Source: Hyphomonadaceae bacterium UBA5336
Lineage (GTDB): Bacteria > Pseudomonadota > Alphaproteobacteria > Caulobacterales > Hyphomonadaceae
DNA length: 23,393 nt
Direction of reading: 5' to 3'
Assembly: GCA_002408125.1 (NCBI GenBank)
Contig: DHQO01000015.1
Location: forward strand, 1-23,393
Part shown: positions 14,421-21,627 of the stretch, piece by piece
Layout of the letters: each line of letters starts with the position of its first letter
Numbering within the stretch: position 1 is the first letter of the stretch
Made by a program: the position numbers and the translations under genes
The notes under the pieces: model-generated
Databases searched by the model: none
What the model was told of the DNA's origin: nothing
The model's input: only the letters and a program-made list of their open reading frames with translations

Positions 14421-15715
14421 GTGCCGCGCACGCGCCAGCCAATGTCGCGCCGGAAAATCCCGCCTGGCCAGTCGATCACGTCGACGCCGAGATAGGCGCG
14501 CTGGAAGGCGGCCTCCAGGGTGTCGCCGATGGCGGTGACGGCGAGGACGCGTCCGCCAGTATTGATCAGGTCGCCATTGCCATTGCGGTCCGTGCCGGCC
14601 TGGAAAATCTCCACGCCCTCGATCTTGCGCGCGGCGCCGACCCCGGCAATCACCTCGCCCTTGTCGTATTTGTAGGGGTAGCCCTTGCTGGCCATGATCA
14701 CCGTGGCGGTTGGGCGGAAATGTCTCAGGTCGAGCAGGGCCTCGAAGGCCGCCTCGTTTCCGGCCAGCCCATGGGTAGCGGCTGCCAGCAGGGCCGGGAC
14801 GATGTCTCCGGTCAGGCCCGCCATCAGCGCCTGGCATTCCGGATCGCCGAAACGGGCATTGAATTCGACAACCTTCGGGCCGGTCTCGGTGATCATCAGG
14901 CCGACATAGAGCACGCCCTGATAGGGCATGTCGTCGGCCGCCATGCCGGCGAGCATGGGCTCGACGATCTCGCGCCTGGCCTGGGCGAGCAGGGTGTCCG
15001 TCAGCACCGGAGCAGGGGCATAGGCGCCCATACCGCCGGTGTTCGGGCCAGTGTCGCCGTCGCCAAGACGCTTGTGATCCTGCGCGGCCGGCAGGTAGAC
15101 CGCGCCTTCGCCATCGGTGATGACGAAGAGGCTGGCTTCCTCGCCGGCCATGAACTCCTCGATCACGAGATTGGCCGAGGCATCGCCGAACTTCCCGCCC
15201 AGCATGTTGCGCGCTTCGGCCTTGGCCTCCTCCAGCGTGTCGAGGATCGAGACGCCCTTGCCCGAGGCGAGGCCATCGGCCTTGAGCACATAAGGTGCGG
15301 TGAGCGTTTCCAGGAAGGCTTCTGCGGCGGCCTCCTCGCCCTCGCCGAAGTTGCGATAGGCGGCGGTCGGCACGCCGTATTTGACCATGCGCTCCTTCGA
15401 GAACGCTTTGGAGCTTTCCAGCTGCGCAGCTGCCTGGCTCGGCCCGAACACGTCAAAGCCGCGTGCACGCAGCACATCCGAAACGCCCGCCGCCAGCGGG
15501 GCCTCCGGGCCGATGACGATGAGGTCTGGTTCGATCTGCAGGACGAGCTTCACGACCTCACCGATATCGGTCGGATTCACGTCAAAGCACGGGCCGATTT
15601 CGTCCATGCCGGGATTGCCGGGCGCGCACATGACCTGGTCGACCAGCGGCGACTGGGCGATTTTCCAGGCCAGGGCGTGTTCGCGCCCGCCTGAGCCGAG
15701 GATCAGAATGTTCAT
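14417..15715 (-). CDS. purD: Phosphoribosylamine-glycine ligase
   Basis: PurD (GAR synthetase) joins phosphoribosylamine and glycine with ATP, the second step of purine synthesis. The 432-residue protein shows the N-domain MNILILGSGGREHAL (1-15) and IGPEAPLAAG (68-77), the ATP-grasp segments PYVLKADGLASGKGV (141-155) and GDTGPNTGGMGAYAP, and EFNARFGDPECQ near the metal site. Length is normal. The ATG at 15715 gives the canonical N terminus; the twelve codons upstream are not conserved in character. There is no clear Shine-Dalgarno sequence; TTGATC-17-CATCAA ends seven bases before the ATG but is a poor promoter match. The ACT gene overlaps its stop. Confidence 0.96.
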   Translation of the reverse strand: MNILILGSGGREHALAWKIAQSPLVDQVMCAPGNPGMDEIGPCFDVNPTDIGEVVKLVLQIEPDLIVIGPEAPLAAGVSDVLRARGFDVFGPSQAAAQLESSKAFSKERMVKYGVPTAAYRNFGEGEEAAAEAFLETLTAPYVLKADGLASGKGVSILDTLEEAKAEARNMLGGKFGDASANLVIEEFMAGEEASLFVITDGEGAVYLPAAQDHKRLGDGDTGPNTGGMGAYAPAPVLTDTLLAQARREIVEPMLAGMAADDMPYQGVLYVGLMITETGPKVVEFNARFGDPECQALMAGLTGDIVPALLAAATHGLAGNEAAFEALLDLRHFRPTATVIMASKGYPYKYDKGEVIAGVGAARKIEGVEIFQAGTDRNGNGDLINTGGRVLAVTAIGDTLEAAFQRAYLGVDVIDWPGGIFRRDIGWRVRGT

Positions 15716-15722
15716 GGCCCGC

Positions 15723-15751
15723 TTGATGCTTCGGGCGGGCTCTGCGATCAA
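15723..15751 (-). promoter_or_regulatory. Weak candidate purD promoter
   Basis: Minus-strand TTGATC (15751-15746), a 17-base spacer and CATCAA (15728-15723) lie seven bases before the ATG at 15715. The -10 is a poor match. A GCCCGC/GCGGGC inverted repeat at 15717-15740 overlaps it, so the region may instead hold a hairpin or operator. Confidence 0.2.
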
Positions 15752-15782
15752 GAGGCGGGGTCACATCACGAGGTATATAGCT

Positions 15783-16196
15783 GTGAACGAACCGGCTGAC
15801 ATGAATGGCCTCTGGTCGGGATGGTATGCCTATTCCACCCTGTCGGAGCCGGTGCCGTTCACCGCCTGGATCGATGACAGCGATGGGACGCTGACTGGCA
15901 CAATCCTGGAGCCCAACACCTTTTCGACCGTCGAGCTCGATGACCTGCAGGCCGATATCGACGGCCTGCGCGGTGGGGTGTCAGTGATGTTTTCAAAGCT
16001 CTACCGGCCCGATCAGGGGGCGCATGCCTACCCGATCAAGTATTTCGGCCACATGGATGCCAAGACCCAGAAGGTGCGGGGCAAGTGGTCGATCTCGGCC
16101 GACATCCGCAGTGAGGGCCCGTTCGAGATGCAGCGCGCCTCGCGTGGCGTCAGCGAAGGTATCCTGCGCGAGGTCCTGGCACCGGTGGAGCGCTAG
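15783..16196 (+). CDS. Hypothetical protein, probably a small beta-rich fold
   Basis: I do not recognise this 137-residue protein. It has no signal peptide or membrane segment. The sequence alternates short beta-prone stretches with Gly/Asp turns: GLWSGWYAYST near the start, PFTAWIDDSDGTLTGTI, a GGVSVMFSKLYRP stretch, YPIKYFGHMD, VRGKWSI and a closing GPFEMQRA. This pattern is what small up-and-down barrels (calycin-like) look like, but that is inference. The start is uncertain: GTG at 15783 has GAGG nine bases upstream, while ATG at 15801 lacks a Shine-Dalgarno sequence but follows a TATATA at 15774. It is divergent from purD and ends in the same CTAG as the convergent acyltransferase gene. 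Codon use matches its neighbours, so it is probably a real gene. Confidence 0.75.
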   Translation: MNEPADMNGLWSGWYAYSTLSEPVPFTAWIDDSDGTLTGTILEPNTFSTVELDDLQADIDGLRGGVSVMFSKLYRPDQGAHAYPIKYFGHMDAKTQKVRGKWSISADIRSEGPFEMQRASRGVSEGILREVLAPVER

Positions 16197-16984
16197 GCCG
16201 CCGACTCGGTCGGTGCCACTGCAAGCGTGCCCTTGTCGGGATCGGGGATCAGGGTGGCGGGCACGACGTCCGCGCCGCGGGCTTCAGCCACCAGTTCGGC
16301 TGTGCGCTGTTCGATGACCTCGGTGAGTTTTGCCAGGAATTCCGCCTTGGGCAGGTTGGGATCGATCGGTTCCAGGAACTCGATCACCGCCGTGCCGGAT
16401 TTTTTCTGGTGGGCTTCCTGGGCCCAGAACAGGCCGAGATTGGTCGCCACGGGCACAACCGGGACCTGCATGGCCTGGGCCATGTGCCAGACGCCGGCCT
16501 TGTAGCGGAAATGCGTGTCGATCGGGGCGAGGTGCCCCTCGGGATAGATCAGCACCCGTCGGCCTTCCTCACGGGCGCGCCGCATGCCTTTCACCAGAGA
16601 GGCCGCCTTGCGCTCGCCGCCGCCGCAGGTGTCGATGACAATCGCGCCGAGCTTGCGCAAAATGCCGCCCACCAGCGGGAGCTTTTCCAGATGGTCGCCG
16701 GTCACGAAGGCGAGGTTCTTCACCTCCGGGTAGATCATGAAACCGTCGCCCCAGCTCTGATGCTTGGCGGCGATGATGAAGGCGCCCCCTGGCAGGTGCT
16801 CGCGCCCGCGCACGTCCTTGCGGATGCTGGCAAAGACCCGCAGCGCCCAGTTCATCGAGCGGGTATAGCTGCGAATGATCGCGGTCACCGGCGCGCGTCC
16901 CGGCAGGACCAGGAAGGGCAGGGAAATCAGGACATAGAGGATCGACAACAGCCAGTAGCTGGCTGCGAACAGGAACGAACGCAT
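16193..16984 (-). CDS. Lysophospholipid acyltransferase (PlsC-like) with atypical EGTR motif
   Basis: A 263-residue acyltransferase of the LPLAT/PlsC family, which typically converts lysophosphatidic acid to phosphatidic acid at the inner membrane. An N-terminal membrane anchor covers about 5-30. Block I is HQSWGD (His75 to Asp80, the HX4D catalytic pair), block III appears as YPEGHLAP (147-154), and block IV as VPVVPVATN (174-182). In the usual EGTR motif, Thr-Arg is replaced here by His-Leu, so the arginine thought to bind the acceptor phosphate is missing. The acceptor may differ from lysophosphatidate. The ATG at 16984 has GAGGG about eight bases upstream, and the gene lies 16 bases after tetR, forming an apparent operon. 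Confidence 0.88.
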   Translation of the reverse strand: MRSFLFAASYWLLSILYVLISLPFLVLPGRAPVTAIIRSYTRSMNWALRVFASIRKDVRGREHLPGGAFIIAAKHQSWGDGFMIYPEVKNLAFVTGDHLEKLPLVGGILRKLGAIVIDTCGGGERKAASLVKGMRRAREEGRRVLIYPEGHLAPIDTHFRYKAGVWHMAQAMQVPVVPVATNLGLFWAQEAHQKKSGTAVIEFLEPIDPNLPKAEFLAKLTEVIEQRTAELVAEARGADVVPATLIPDPDKGTLAVAPTESAA

Positions 16985-17000
16985 GGGGCAGGCCCTCGTG

Positions 17001-17597
17001 CTATTTCTGTTTCAGGATTGCCAGAATGGCCCTGGTAAAGGCAGGCACATGCTGCATCATCGGGCCGGGCAGGCGGTTATACGCCTTGTTCTGGCCGGCC
17101 TGGGTCATCACGCCGAGGCTCATGGCCGCGAGCAGTTCCGGATCGCCTTCCGGGATATCGCCAGAGTCCATCAGGCCCTTGATCAGATTTTCCGTGATCG
17201 TCACTGGATCGTCATCGCGCCGGATATCGTGCGGCAGGAACTTGTTCATGGACAGCAGGTGGAAAGAGAAGAGCAGCCAGTCTTCATCTGCCAGCTGGCA
17301 GTAGGCGGCCACCGCACGGCTCAGGCGGTCTTCCAGGGACTCGCCGGCCATAAAGCCTTCGATCATCATCCGGCCGAGCCGGTTATGGGTTTCCATGAAG
17401 AGCGAGAGCGCCAGGTCGTCCTTGCCGGGATAGTGGCGGTAGAGCGCACCTTCCGACACGCCGGCTTCTTCCGCGATCTCCCGGGTCGTGGCCGCTTCGA
17501 CGCTCTTCGACACGAAAAGCTTGAGTGCCGCACGTTCGATTTTCGGGCGTGCGTTGCGGGCGCGCGGGCGCCGTGAGGAGTTGGGATCAGCCACCAT
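17001..17597 (-). CDS. TetR-family transcriptional regulator
   Basis: A 198-residue repressor-like protein. The N-terminal helix-turn-helix region spans about 18-64 (ALKLFVSKSVEAATTREIAEEAGVSEGALYRHYPGK, written in parts: TTREIAEEAGVS is helix 2 to 3 and GALYRHYPGKD the recognition end). The C-terminal ligand-binding part is all-helical with no readable ligand. ATG at 17597 was chosen over an upstream in-frame TTG at 17633 because the latter sits almost on the predicted transcription start. A strong promoter with a palindrome across its -10 lies directly upstream, so autorepression is likely, and the plsC-like gene 16 bases downstream would be controlled with it. Confidence 0.9.
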   Translation of the reverse strand: MVADPNSSRRPRARNARPKIERAALKLFVSKSVEAATTREIAEEAGVSEGALYRHYPGKDDLALSLFMETHNRLGRMMIEGFMAGESLEDRLSRAVAAYCQLADEDWLLFSFHLLSMNKFLPHDIRRDDDPVTITENLIKGLMDSGDIPEGDPELLAAMSLGVMTQAGQNKAYNRLPGPMMQHVPAFTRAILAILKQK

Positions 17598-17646
17598 GGG
17601 TTTCACTCTCGCGCAGCTTGGACAAACAGGCAATCTCTCAGTTATG

Positions 17647-17666
17647 TAGTGAGTATATGCTCACTA
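17647..17666. promoter_or_regulatory. Palindromic operator, likely TetR-family binding site
   Basis: TAGTGAG and CTCACTA are perfect inverted seven-base arms around a six-base centre TATATG, itself palindromic in its central ATAT; only one symmetric base pair of the 20 positions breaks the dyad. Length, symmetry and position over the -10 element of the tetR promoter are what TetR autoregulation predicts. That this TetR binds here is inferred. Confidence 0.75.
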
Positions 17667-17680
17667 ATTCGATTTTGCAA
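17652..17680 (-). promoter_or_regulatory. Strong sigma-70-like promoter of tetR-plsC
   Basis: Minus-strand TTGCAA (17680-17675), a 17-base spacer and TATACT (17657-17652) are both five-of-six or close consensus matches. Predicted +1 is near 17645, giving a leader of about 48 bases to the ATG at 17597. The operator palindrome covers the -10 and the bases around it. Confidence 0.7.
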
Positions 17681-17910
17681 CCCCGCAGCCTGCATTGATT
17701 GGCAGGGGACTCCCTTAGCGCCCCGGACCGAACACCGATAGAATTGGTGTGCAACTGACCTGCAGTTGAGTGTTAATCGGTTTGAACTTGCCCGTCAGTT
17801 GGCTTCGCCCGATTGGTGAAGGGCTTTGACTTTGCACTCCAATTCGTAGCAGTTTTGGCCGAGTTCGGCGTGAAACAGTCGAAATTCAGCGAATTTGAAA
17901 GGGACAGGGA

Positions 17911-18771
17911 ATGGCACGACGGCTTCGGCAGACCGCTCTCGGCACTGTGGCATTGTTGACGCTGGCTGCCTGTGGCGGTTCCGAGTCGACCTCTACCACG
18001 GCGCAGGTGTCCGACATGGTAGAGTGTGTCCCGGTCGAGGATGGCGCGCTTTACCGCGTCGTCGACGGCAAGTTCACCGCCGCTGAAGCGCCCGATCCGG
18101 TGATCATCGAACGCGTCGTCGAGCCGGCCCTGACCTGGACAGAGCGAATCGAAGCCAGCTTCCCCGACCTCGGATTTGCCTGGATGCAGCTGGATTCGCG
18201 CAATGCCGATGCTGGCGTTGTGACGCTGACAGGCCTTGCCCCGACCGAGGAGGCCAAGGGCCGCGCGCTGGATGCCGGCGAGACCGCGATCAAGGCGACG
18301 CCCCAGGGCCGCGATCTCCTGATCATCGATGGTATCTCGGTGGAAGGCGGCGAGGAGGCTGTCGGCGCGGCGCTGGACACGCTCACCTCTGCGGCCTCGG
18401 CCCAGGAATGCCAGGAGGCTTTCGCCCGCGTCATGGAAGGCCGGAACGTGTCCTTCCGTACCGCCGGTGCCAGCATCAATGATGAGAGCGCGCGCCTCCT
18501 GGATGCGGCCAGCGCTGTGGCCACGCTCTGCCAGGACTATGAAATCGAGATCGGCGGGCATACCGATGCGGTCGGCAATGCCATCAACAATCAGCGCCTG
18601 TCGGAGCGCCGCGCAGAATCCGTGCGCCAGTTCCTGATTTCCAAGGGCGTGCCGGGAGAGGCGCTTGTGGCGGTCGGCTATGGCGAGTCCGAACTGCTCG
18701 ACACCGGCGATACGCCCGAGGCTCATGCCCGCAACCGGCGCACTGAATTTACGGTGCGCGAGCGCTCCTGA
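17911..18771 (+). CDS. OmpA-family lipoprotein with a BON-like region
   Basis: A 286-residue envelope protein. The signal peptide ends in lipobox LAAC at Cys21 with Gly at +2. Residues about 70-145 look like a BON-type alpha/beta unit (RIEASFPDLGF then VVTLTGLAPTEEAKGRA), and 175-282 form an OmpA-like peptidoglycan-binding domain: GHTDAVGNAINNQRLSERRA is its core, with Asp219 and Arg234 at the positions that hold diaminopimelate, and a closing NRRTEF. Cys167 and Cys207 flank the start of this domain and may form a disulfide, as in OmpATb-like proteins. It would tether the outer membrane to the cell wall. The ATG has AAAGGGA about eight bases upstream. No convincing promoter was found in the 244-base gap upstream. 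Confidence 0.9.
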   Translation: MARRLRQTALGTVALLTLAACGGSESTSTTAQVSDMVECVPVEDGALYRVVDGKFTAAEAPDPVIIERVVEPALTWTERIEASFPDLGFAWMQLDSRNADAGVVTLTGLAPTEEAKGRALDAGETAIKATPQGRDLLIIDGISVEGGEEAVGAALDTLTSAASAQECQEAFARVMEGRNVSFRTAGASINDESARLLDAASAVATLCQDYEIEIGGHTDAVGNAINNQRLSERRAESVRQFLISKGVPGEALVAVGYGESELLDTGDTPEAHARNRRTEFTVRERS

Positions 18772-18774
18772 GCC

Positions 18775-20103
18775 CTAAAACTTGTAGCGCACCGGAATGC
18801 TCTTCGGGCCGCCGACAAAGTTCGCCTTGATATAGCTCGGCTCGCCGGCGAGTTCGATGCCTTTCACCCGCGAGAACAGCTCTTCATAGAGCGCCTGCAT
18901 TTCCATGCGCGCGAGATGCATGCCCAGGCACATATGCCCCCCATAGCCGAAGGAGACGAGCTTGTTCGGGCTTCGGTCGATGCGGAAGTTGAACGGGTCG
19001 TCGAACACCTCCTCGTCGCGATTGCCGGAGGGATAGCACAGCATCAGGGTCTCGCCGGCGAGCACGGTTTTCCCGCGCAGTTCATAATCTTCCTGCGCCG
19101 TGCGCATGAAGTGTTTCACCGGGGTGGTCCAGCGGATCGCCTCGTCCACAGCGGTGCGAGAATGGCTCGCCGGATCGGCCATCATCTTTTTCAGCTCTCC
19201 GGGATTTTCCAGCATGCCGAGCAACCCGCCCCCGGTCGAGGCACTGGTCGTGTCATGGCCGGCCGCGGCGACGATGACATAATACGACATGGCCTCGAAC
19301 TCGCCGATCGGGCCGCCGTCGATCTGGCCATTGGCGATAACGGTGGAAACATCGTCGCGCGGATTGGCCCGCCGGTCCTGGGTCATGGCGGTGAAATACT
19401 GGAAGAAGTCGGCCACCACGCTTTGCATGGCGGCAAGGCCGGCGGCGACATCCTTGCGGGCGAGCGCATCGCCGTCGCGCGAGAGATCCTCGTCCTGGGC
19501 GCCGAACATTTCCTGGGTGAGCTTGAGCATGCGCGGCTCATCCTCCACCGGCACACCAAGGATCTGCATGATCACGCGCAGGGGATAATAGAGCGCGATG
19601 TCGCTCTGGAAGTCGCACTCCCCGCCGAGATCTTCCATCCGGTCGACGAATTCCTTCGCGATGTCGCGCACGGCGTCCTGCCGCTTTTTCACATTGTGCG
19701 GCAGGAACCATTCCTGGGTGAGGTGGCGGTACTTGTAGTGATCGGGATCGTCCATCTGCACCAGCGAGCGCACCAGGTGCGGGCCACCGGTCAGGGCATA
19801 GACCTGGGTTTCGGTGTCGAGTGGGGAGAGCAGTTCGCGCTGGCCATTGGTGAAGATGCGGTTGAGCCGCGAGACCTCCATGATGTCGGCATGTTTCGTC
19901 ACCGCCCAGAAAGGCCGGAAGCCTTTCGGTTCGAGCCAGGCCAGCGGATCATTGGCGCGCAGGTCCTCGAACGCCTCGTCGATGGCCTTGGGGTCGGCAT
20001 AGATTGCCGGGGAGACCACCTCCTCGCATCGCCGCTCGGCGGCCTCGCTCATGGTCCGGGCGGGATCTTTCTTGGTTTCGGGCGGTGTGGCGAGCGCCGA
20101 CAT
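18775..20103 (-). CDS. Cytochrome P450
   Basis: A 442-residue soluble bacterial P450. Motifs: I-helix oxygen-activation AGHDTT (281-286), ExxR as Glu321-Arg324, and the heme loop FGYGGHMCLG with the thiolate ligand Cys392. Such proteins monooxygenate small hydrophobic substrates using electrons from a ferredoxin; overall layout recalls the bacterial groups acting on steroids, terpenes or alkyl chains, but I cannot assign the CYP family or substrate. No ferredoxin or reductase gene lies next to it. The ATG at 20103 has an excellent Shine-Dalgarno sequence, AGGAGG seven bases upstream. It ends three bases from the convergent lipoprotein gene, and begins 54 bases after the pseudouridine synthase stop on the same strand. 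Confidence 0.93.
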   Translation of the reverse strand: MSALATPPETKKDPARTMSEAAERRCEEVVSPAIYADPKAIDEAFEDLRANDPLAWLEPKGFRPFWAVTKHADIMEVSRLNRIFTNGQRELLSPLDTETQVYALTGGPHLVRSLVQMDDPDHYKYRHLTQEWFLPHNVKKRQDAVRDIAKEFVDRMEDLGGECDFQSDIALYYPLRVIMQILGVPVEDEPRMLKLTQEMFGAQDEDLSRDGDALARKDVAAGLAAMQSVVADFFQYFTAMTQDRRANPRDDVSTVIANGQIDGGPIGEFEAMSYYVIVAAAGHDTTSASTGGGLLGMLENPGELKKMMADPASHSRTAVDEAIRWTTPVKHFMRTAQEDYELRGKTVLAGETLMLCYPSGNRDEEVFDDPFNFRIDRSPNKLVSFGYGGHMCLGMHLARMEMQALYEELFSRVKGIELAGEPSYIKANFVGGPKSIPVRYKF

Positions 20104-20157
20104 GGGTTTTCCTCCTCGTGCGATGCTCTACGGCAATGTCACGAGGGGAAGCGTACT

Positions 20158-21069
20158 CTATCGGCGCGGCTTGCCAAGCCGTGACCCTGCGGCGCCCCGG
20201 CCTGAGGGGCGGCGTTTTTCCGGCACACGGCGCGCCTTTGACAGCATATCCTCGGGCAGAAGCTCCTGCAGGGAGGCGGCAGGGATCTCCTCCACGGCGC
20301 CCGGTCTCAGCTCGCCGAGCTCGAACGGGCCGTAGGAAACCCGGATCAGGCGGTTCACCTGCAGGCCGACCGCTTCGAGCGCGCGGCGCACCTCGCGCTT
20401 CTTGCCCTCGGTGAGGGACACGCGCAGCCAGCTGTTCGCGCCAGTTTCCTGCTCCAGCACCGCCTCGATCTTGCCGAACCGCTCGCCCTCCACCGTGATG
20501 CCTGCCGCCAGCCGTTCCAGTTTTGCCGGGTCCACCTTGCCGAAAGCGCGCGCCCGGTAGGTGCGCACCATGTCATTGCCCGGCAGCTCCAACGCGCGGG
20601 CGAGCCCGCCATCATTGGTGAGCAGCAGGAGCCCTTCGGTATTGAGGTCGAGCCGACCGATGGTGACCGTGCGCGGCAGGGCTTTCGGCAGCTCGTCGAA
20701 CACGGTGCGCCGGCCTGCCGGGTCGGAATTGGTGGTGATCAGGCCCGCCGGCTTGTGGTAACGCCAGACGCGCGCGCGCTCTGGTGCGGCGATCTGCAGC
20801 CCGCCGACGCGGATATCCTCGCGCCCGGTCACCTTTTCCGCAGGGGTTTTTACCTTGCGCCCGTCAATGGTGACCTTGCCCTCCTCGATCAGCGTCTCGC
20901 AGGCGCGCCGGGAGGCGACACCTGCACGTGCGAGATACTTGGCGATGCGCTCGCCCTCGGCTTCGGTTCCGAATTTCGGGGTGGTTTTGGTGGGCCGGCG
21001 CGGGCTCTGGCCGGGGCGGCGTGCGCCCGGGCGTGAAGTCCTGCGGCCCGTCTCGCGACGCTCCGTCAT
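20158..21069 (-). CDS. RsuA/RluB-family rRNA pseudouridine synthase
   Basis: A 303-residue enzyme that converts a uridine in rRNA to pseudouridine. It has a basic, Arg/Pro-rich tail (1-35), an S4 RNA-binding domain (about 40-87, with RIAKYLARAGVASRRACE), and the catalytic domain with VWRYHKPAGLITT and GRLDLNTEGLLLLTND, where Asp141 is the nucleophile. A second basic tail closes the protein (KRRPSGRGAAGSR). The LDLNTEGLLLLT form and length favour RluB (23S U2605), but RluE/RluF/RsuA are not excluded, so no symbol is given. AAGGA lies about nine bases before the ATG. The DUF4345-like gene ends 35 bases upstream on the same strand. Confidence 0.9.
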   Translation of the reverse strand: MTERRETGRRTSRPGARRPGQSPRRPTKTTPKFGTEAEGERIAKYLARAGVASRRACETLIEEGKVTIDGRKVKTPAEKVTGREDIRVGGLQIAAPERARVWRYHKPAGLITTNSDPAGRRTVFDELPKALPRTVTIGRLDLNTEGLLLLTNDGGLARALELPGNDMVRTYRARAFGKVDPAKLERLAAGITVEGERFGKIEAVLEQETGANSWLRVSLTEGKKREVRRALEAVGLQVNRLIRVSYGPFELGELRPGAVEEIPAASLQELLPEDMLSKARRVPEKRRPSGRGAAGSRLGKPRR

Positions 21070-21104
21070 GGGTTCTGGTCCTTTGTCAGCCGGCCGATCC
21101 GGCT

Positions 21105-21509
21105 TCAGTTCAGCAAGTGGAGCATGGGTGCGCCGATCGCAAGCCCCAGCGCCAGTTCCGATGCGATCCAGATCGGGTTCATCCCCGCCGCGCGCAGCTC
21201 CTCGCCATCCAGCATCAGCGACAGCGTGCGCCCGAGCGCAGCGCCGAGCCAGCCGAGCGCGAAGGGCAGGGCGATATAGGCACCATGGATGTGCCCGCTA
21301 GCAAACATCAGGAACAGGGCCGCGGTGTGGCTGAGCAGCAGGAGGCCGCCATAGGTGGCGCGGAACTCGGAAAAGCCGCCGGGTCGGGCCGGGGCAGGGT
21401 CTGCCACGAGGCGCACCACGCCTGCGGCCCAGGCCGGGTTGAGGAGACTTGCAAGGCCGAGAAGGGCGCCGAAGGCGAGGCCGATTCCGGCAATAATTTC
21501 AGGGATCAT
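21105..21509 (-). CDS. Small membrane protein, DUF4345-like
   Basis: A 134-residue protein with four predicted membrane helices at about 4-24, 56-71, 74-93 and 112-131. The segment FRATYGG (49-55) followed by a helix and then LGRTLSLMLDG (92-102) is the pattern I associate with DUF4345 membrane proteins, whose function is unknown. The ATG at 21507-21509 gives a helix immediately; the open frame further upstream overlaps the divergent thiL start and has no membrane-protein character. The Shine-Dalgarno sequence is weak (GAGA). It is divergent from thiL across 118 bases and may be cotranscribed with the pseudouridine synthase. Confidence 0.78.
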   Translation of the reverse strand: MIPEIIAGIGLAFGALLGLASLLNPAWAAGVVRLVADPAPARPGGFSEFRATYGGLLLLSHTAALFLMFASGHIHGAYIALPFALGWLGAALGRTLSLMLDGEELRAAGMNPIWIASELALGLAIGAPMLHLLN

Positions 21510-21627
21510 ATGGGTATCTCGTGTTTCTGCTGAGGGGTCAGCTAGTCCGCCGGGCCGGCGAGTAAAGGCGGACATGCCAGGATGCCCCGCCCCTTGCGCA
21601 TACGGCGCCGGCGCGCGAGGGAGAGAG

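Noticed and set aside
17752..17768. CAACTG/CAGTTG inverted repeat with a five-base centre between tetR and the OmpA lipoprotein gene
   Set aside because: Six-base arms can occur by chance, and it lies about 140 bases from either start with no promoter aligned to it.
18916..20184. Long open frame antisense to the P450 gene
   Set aside because: It mirrors the P450 coding strand, has no domain-like sequence, and the P450 has clear catalytic motifs and a strong ribosome site. GC-rich third positions open such antisense frames.
21548..21560. 13-base GC-only palindrome between the DUF4345-like gene and thiL
   Set aside because: In DNA of this composition such CGCCGG-type palindromes arise easily, and no T run or promoter element goes with it.
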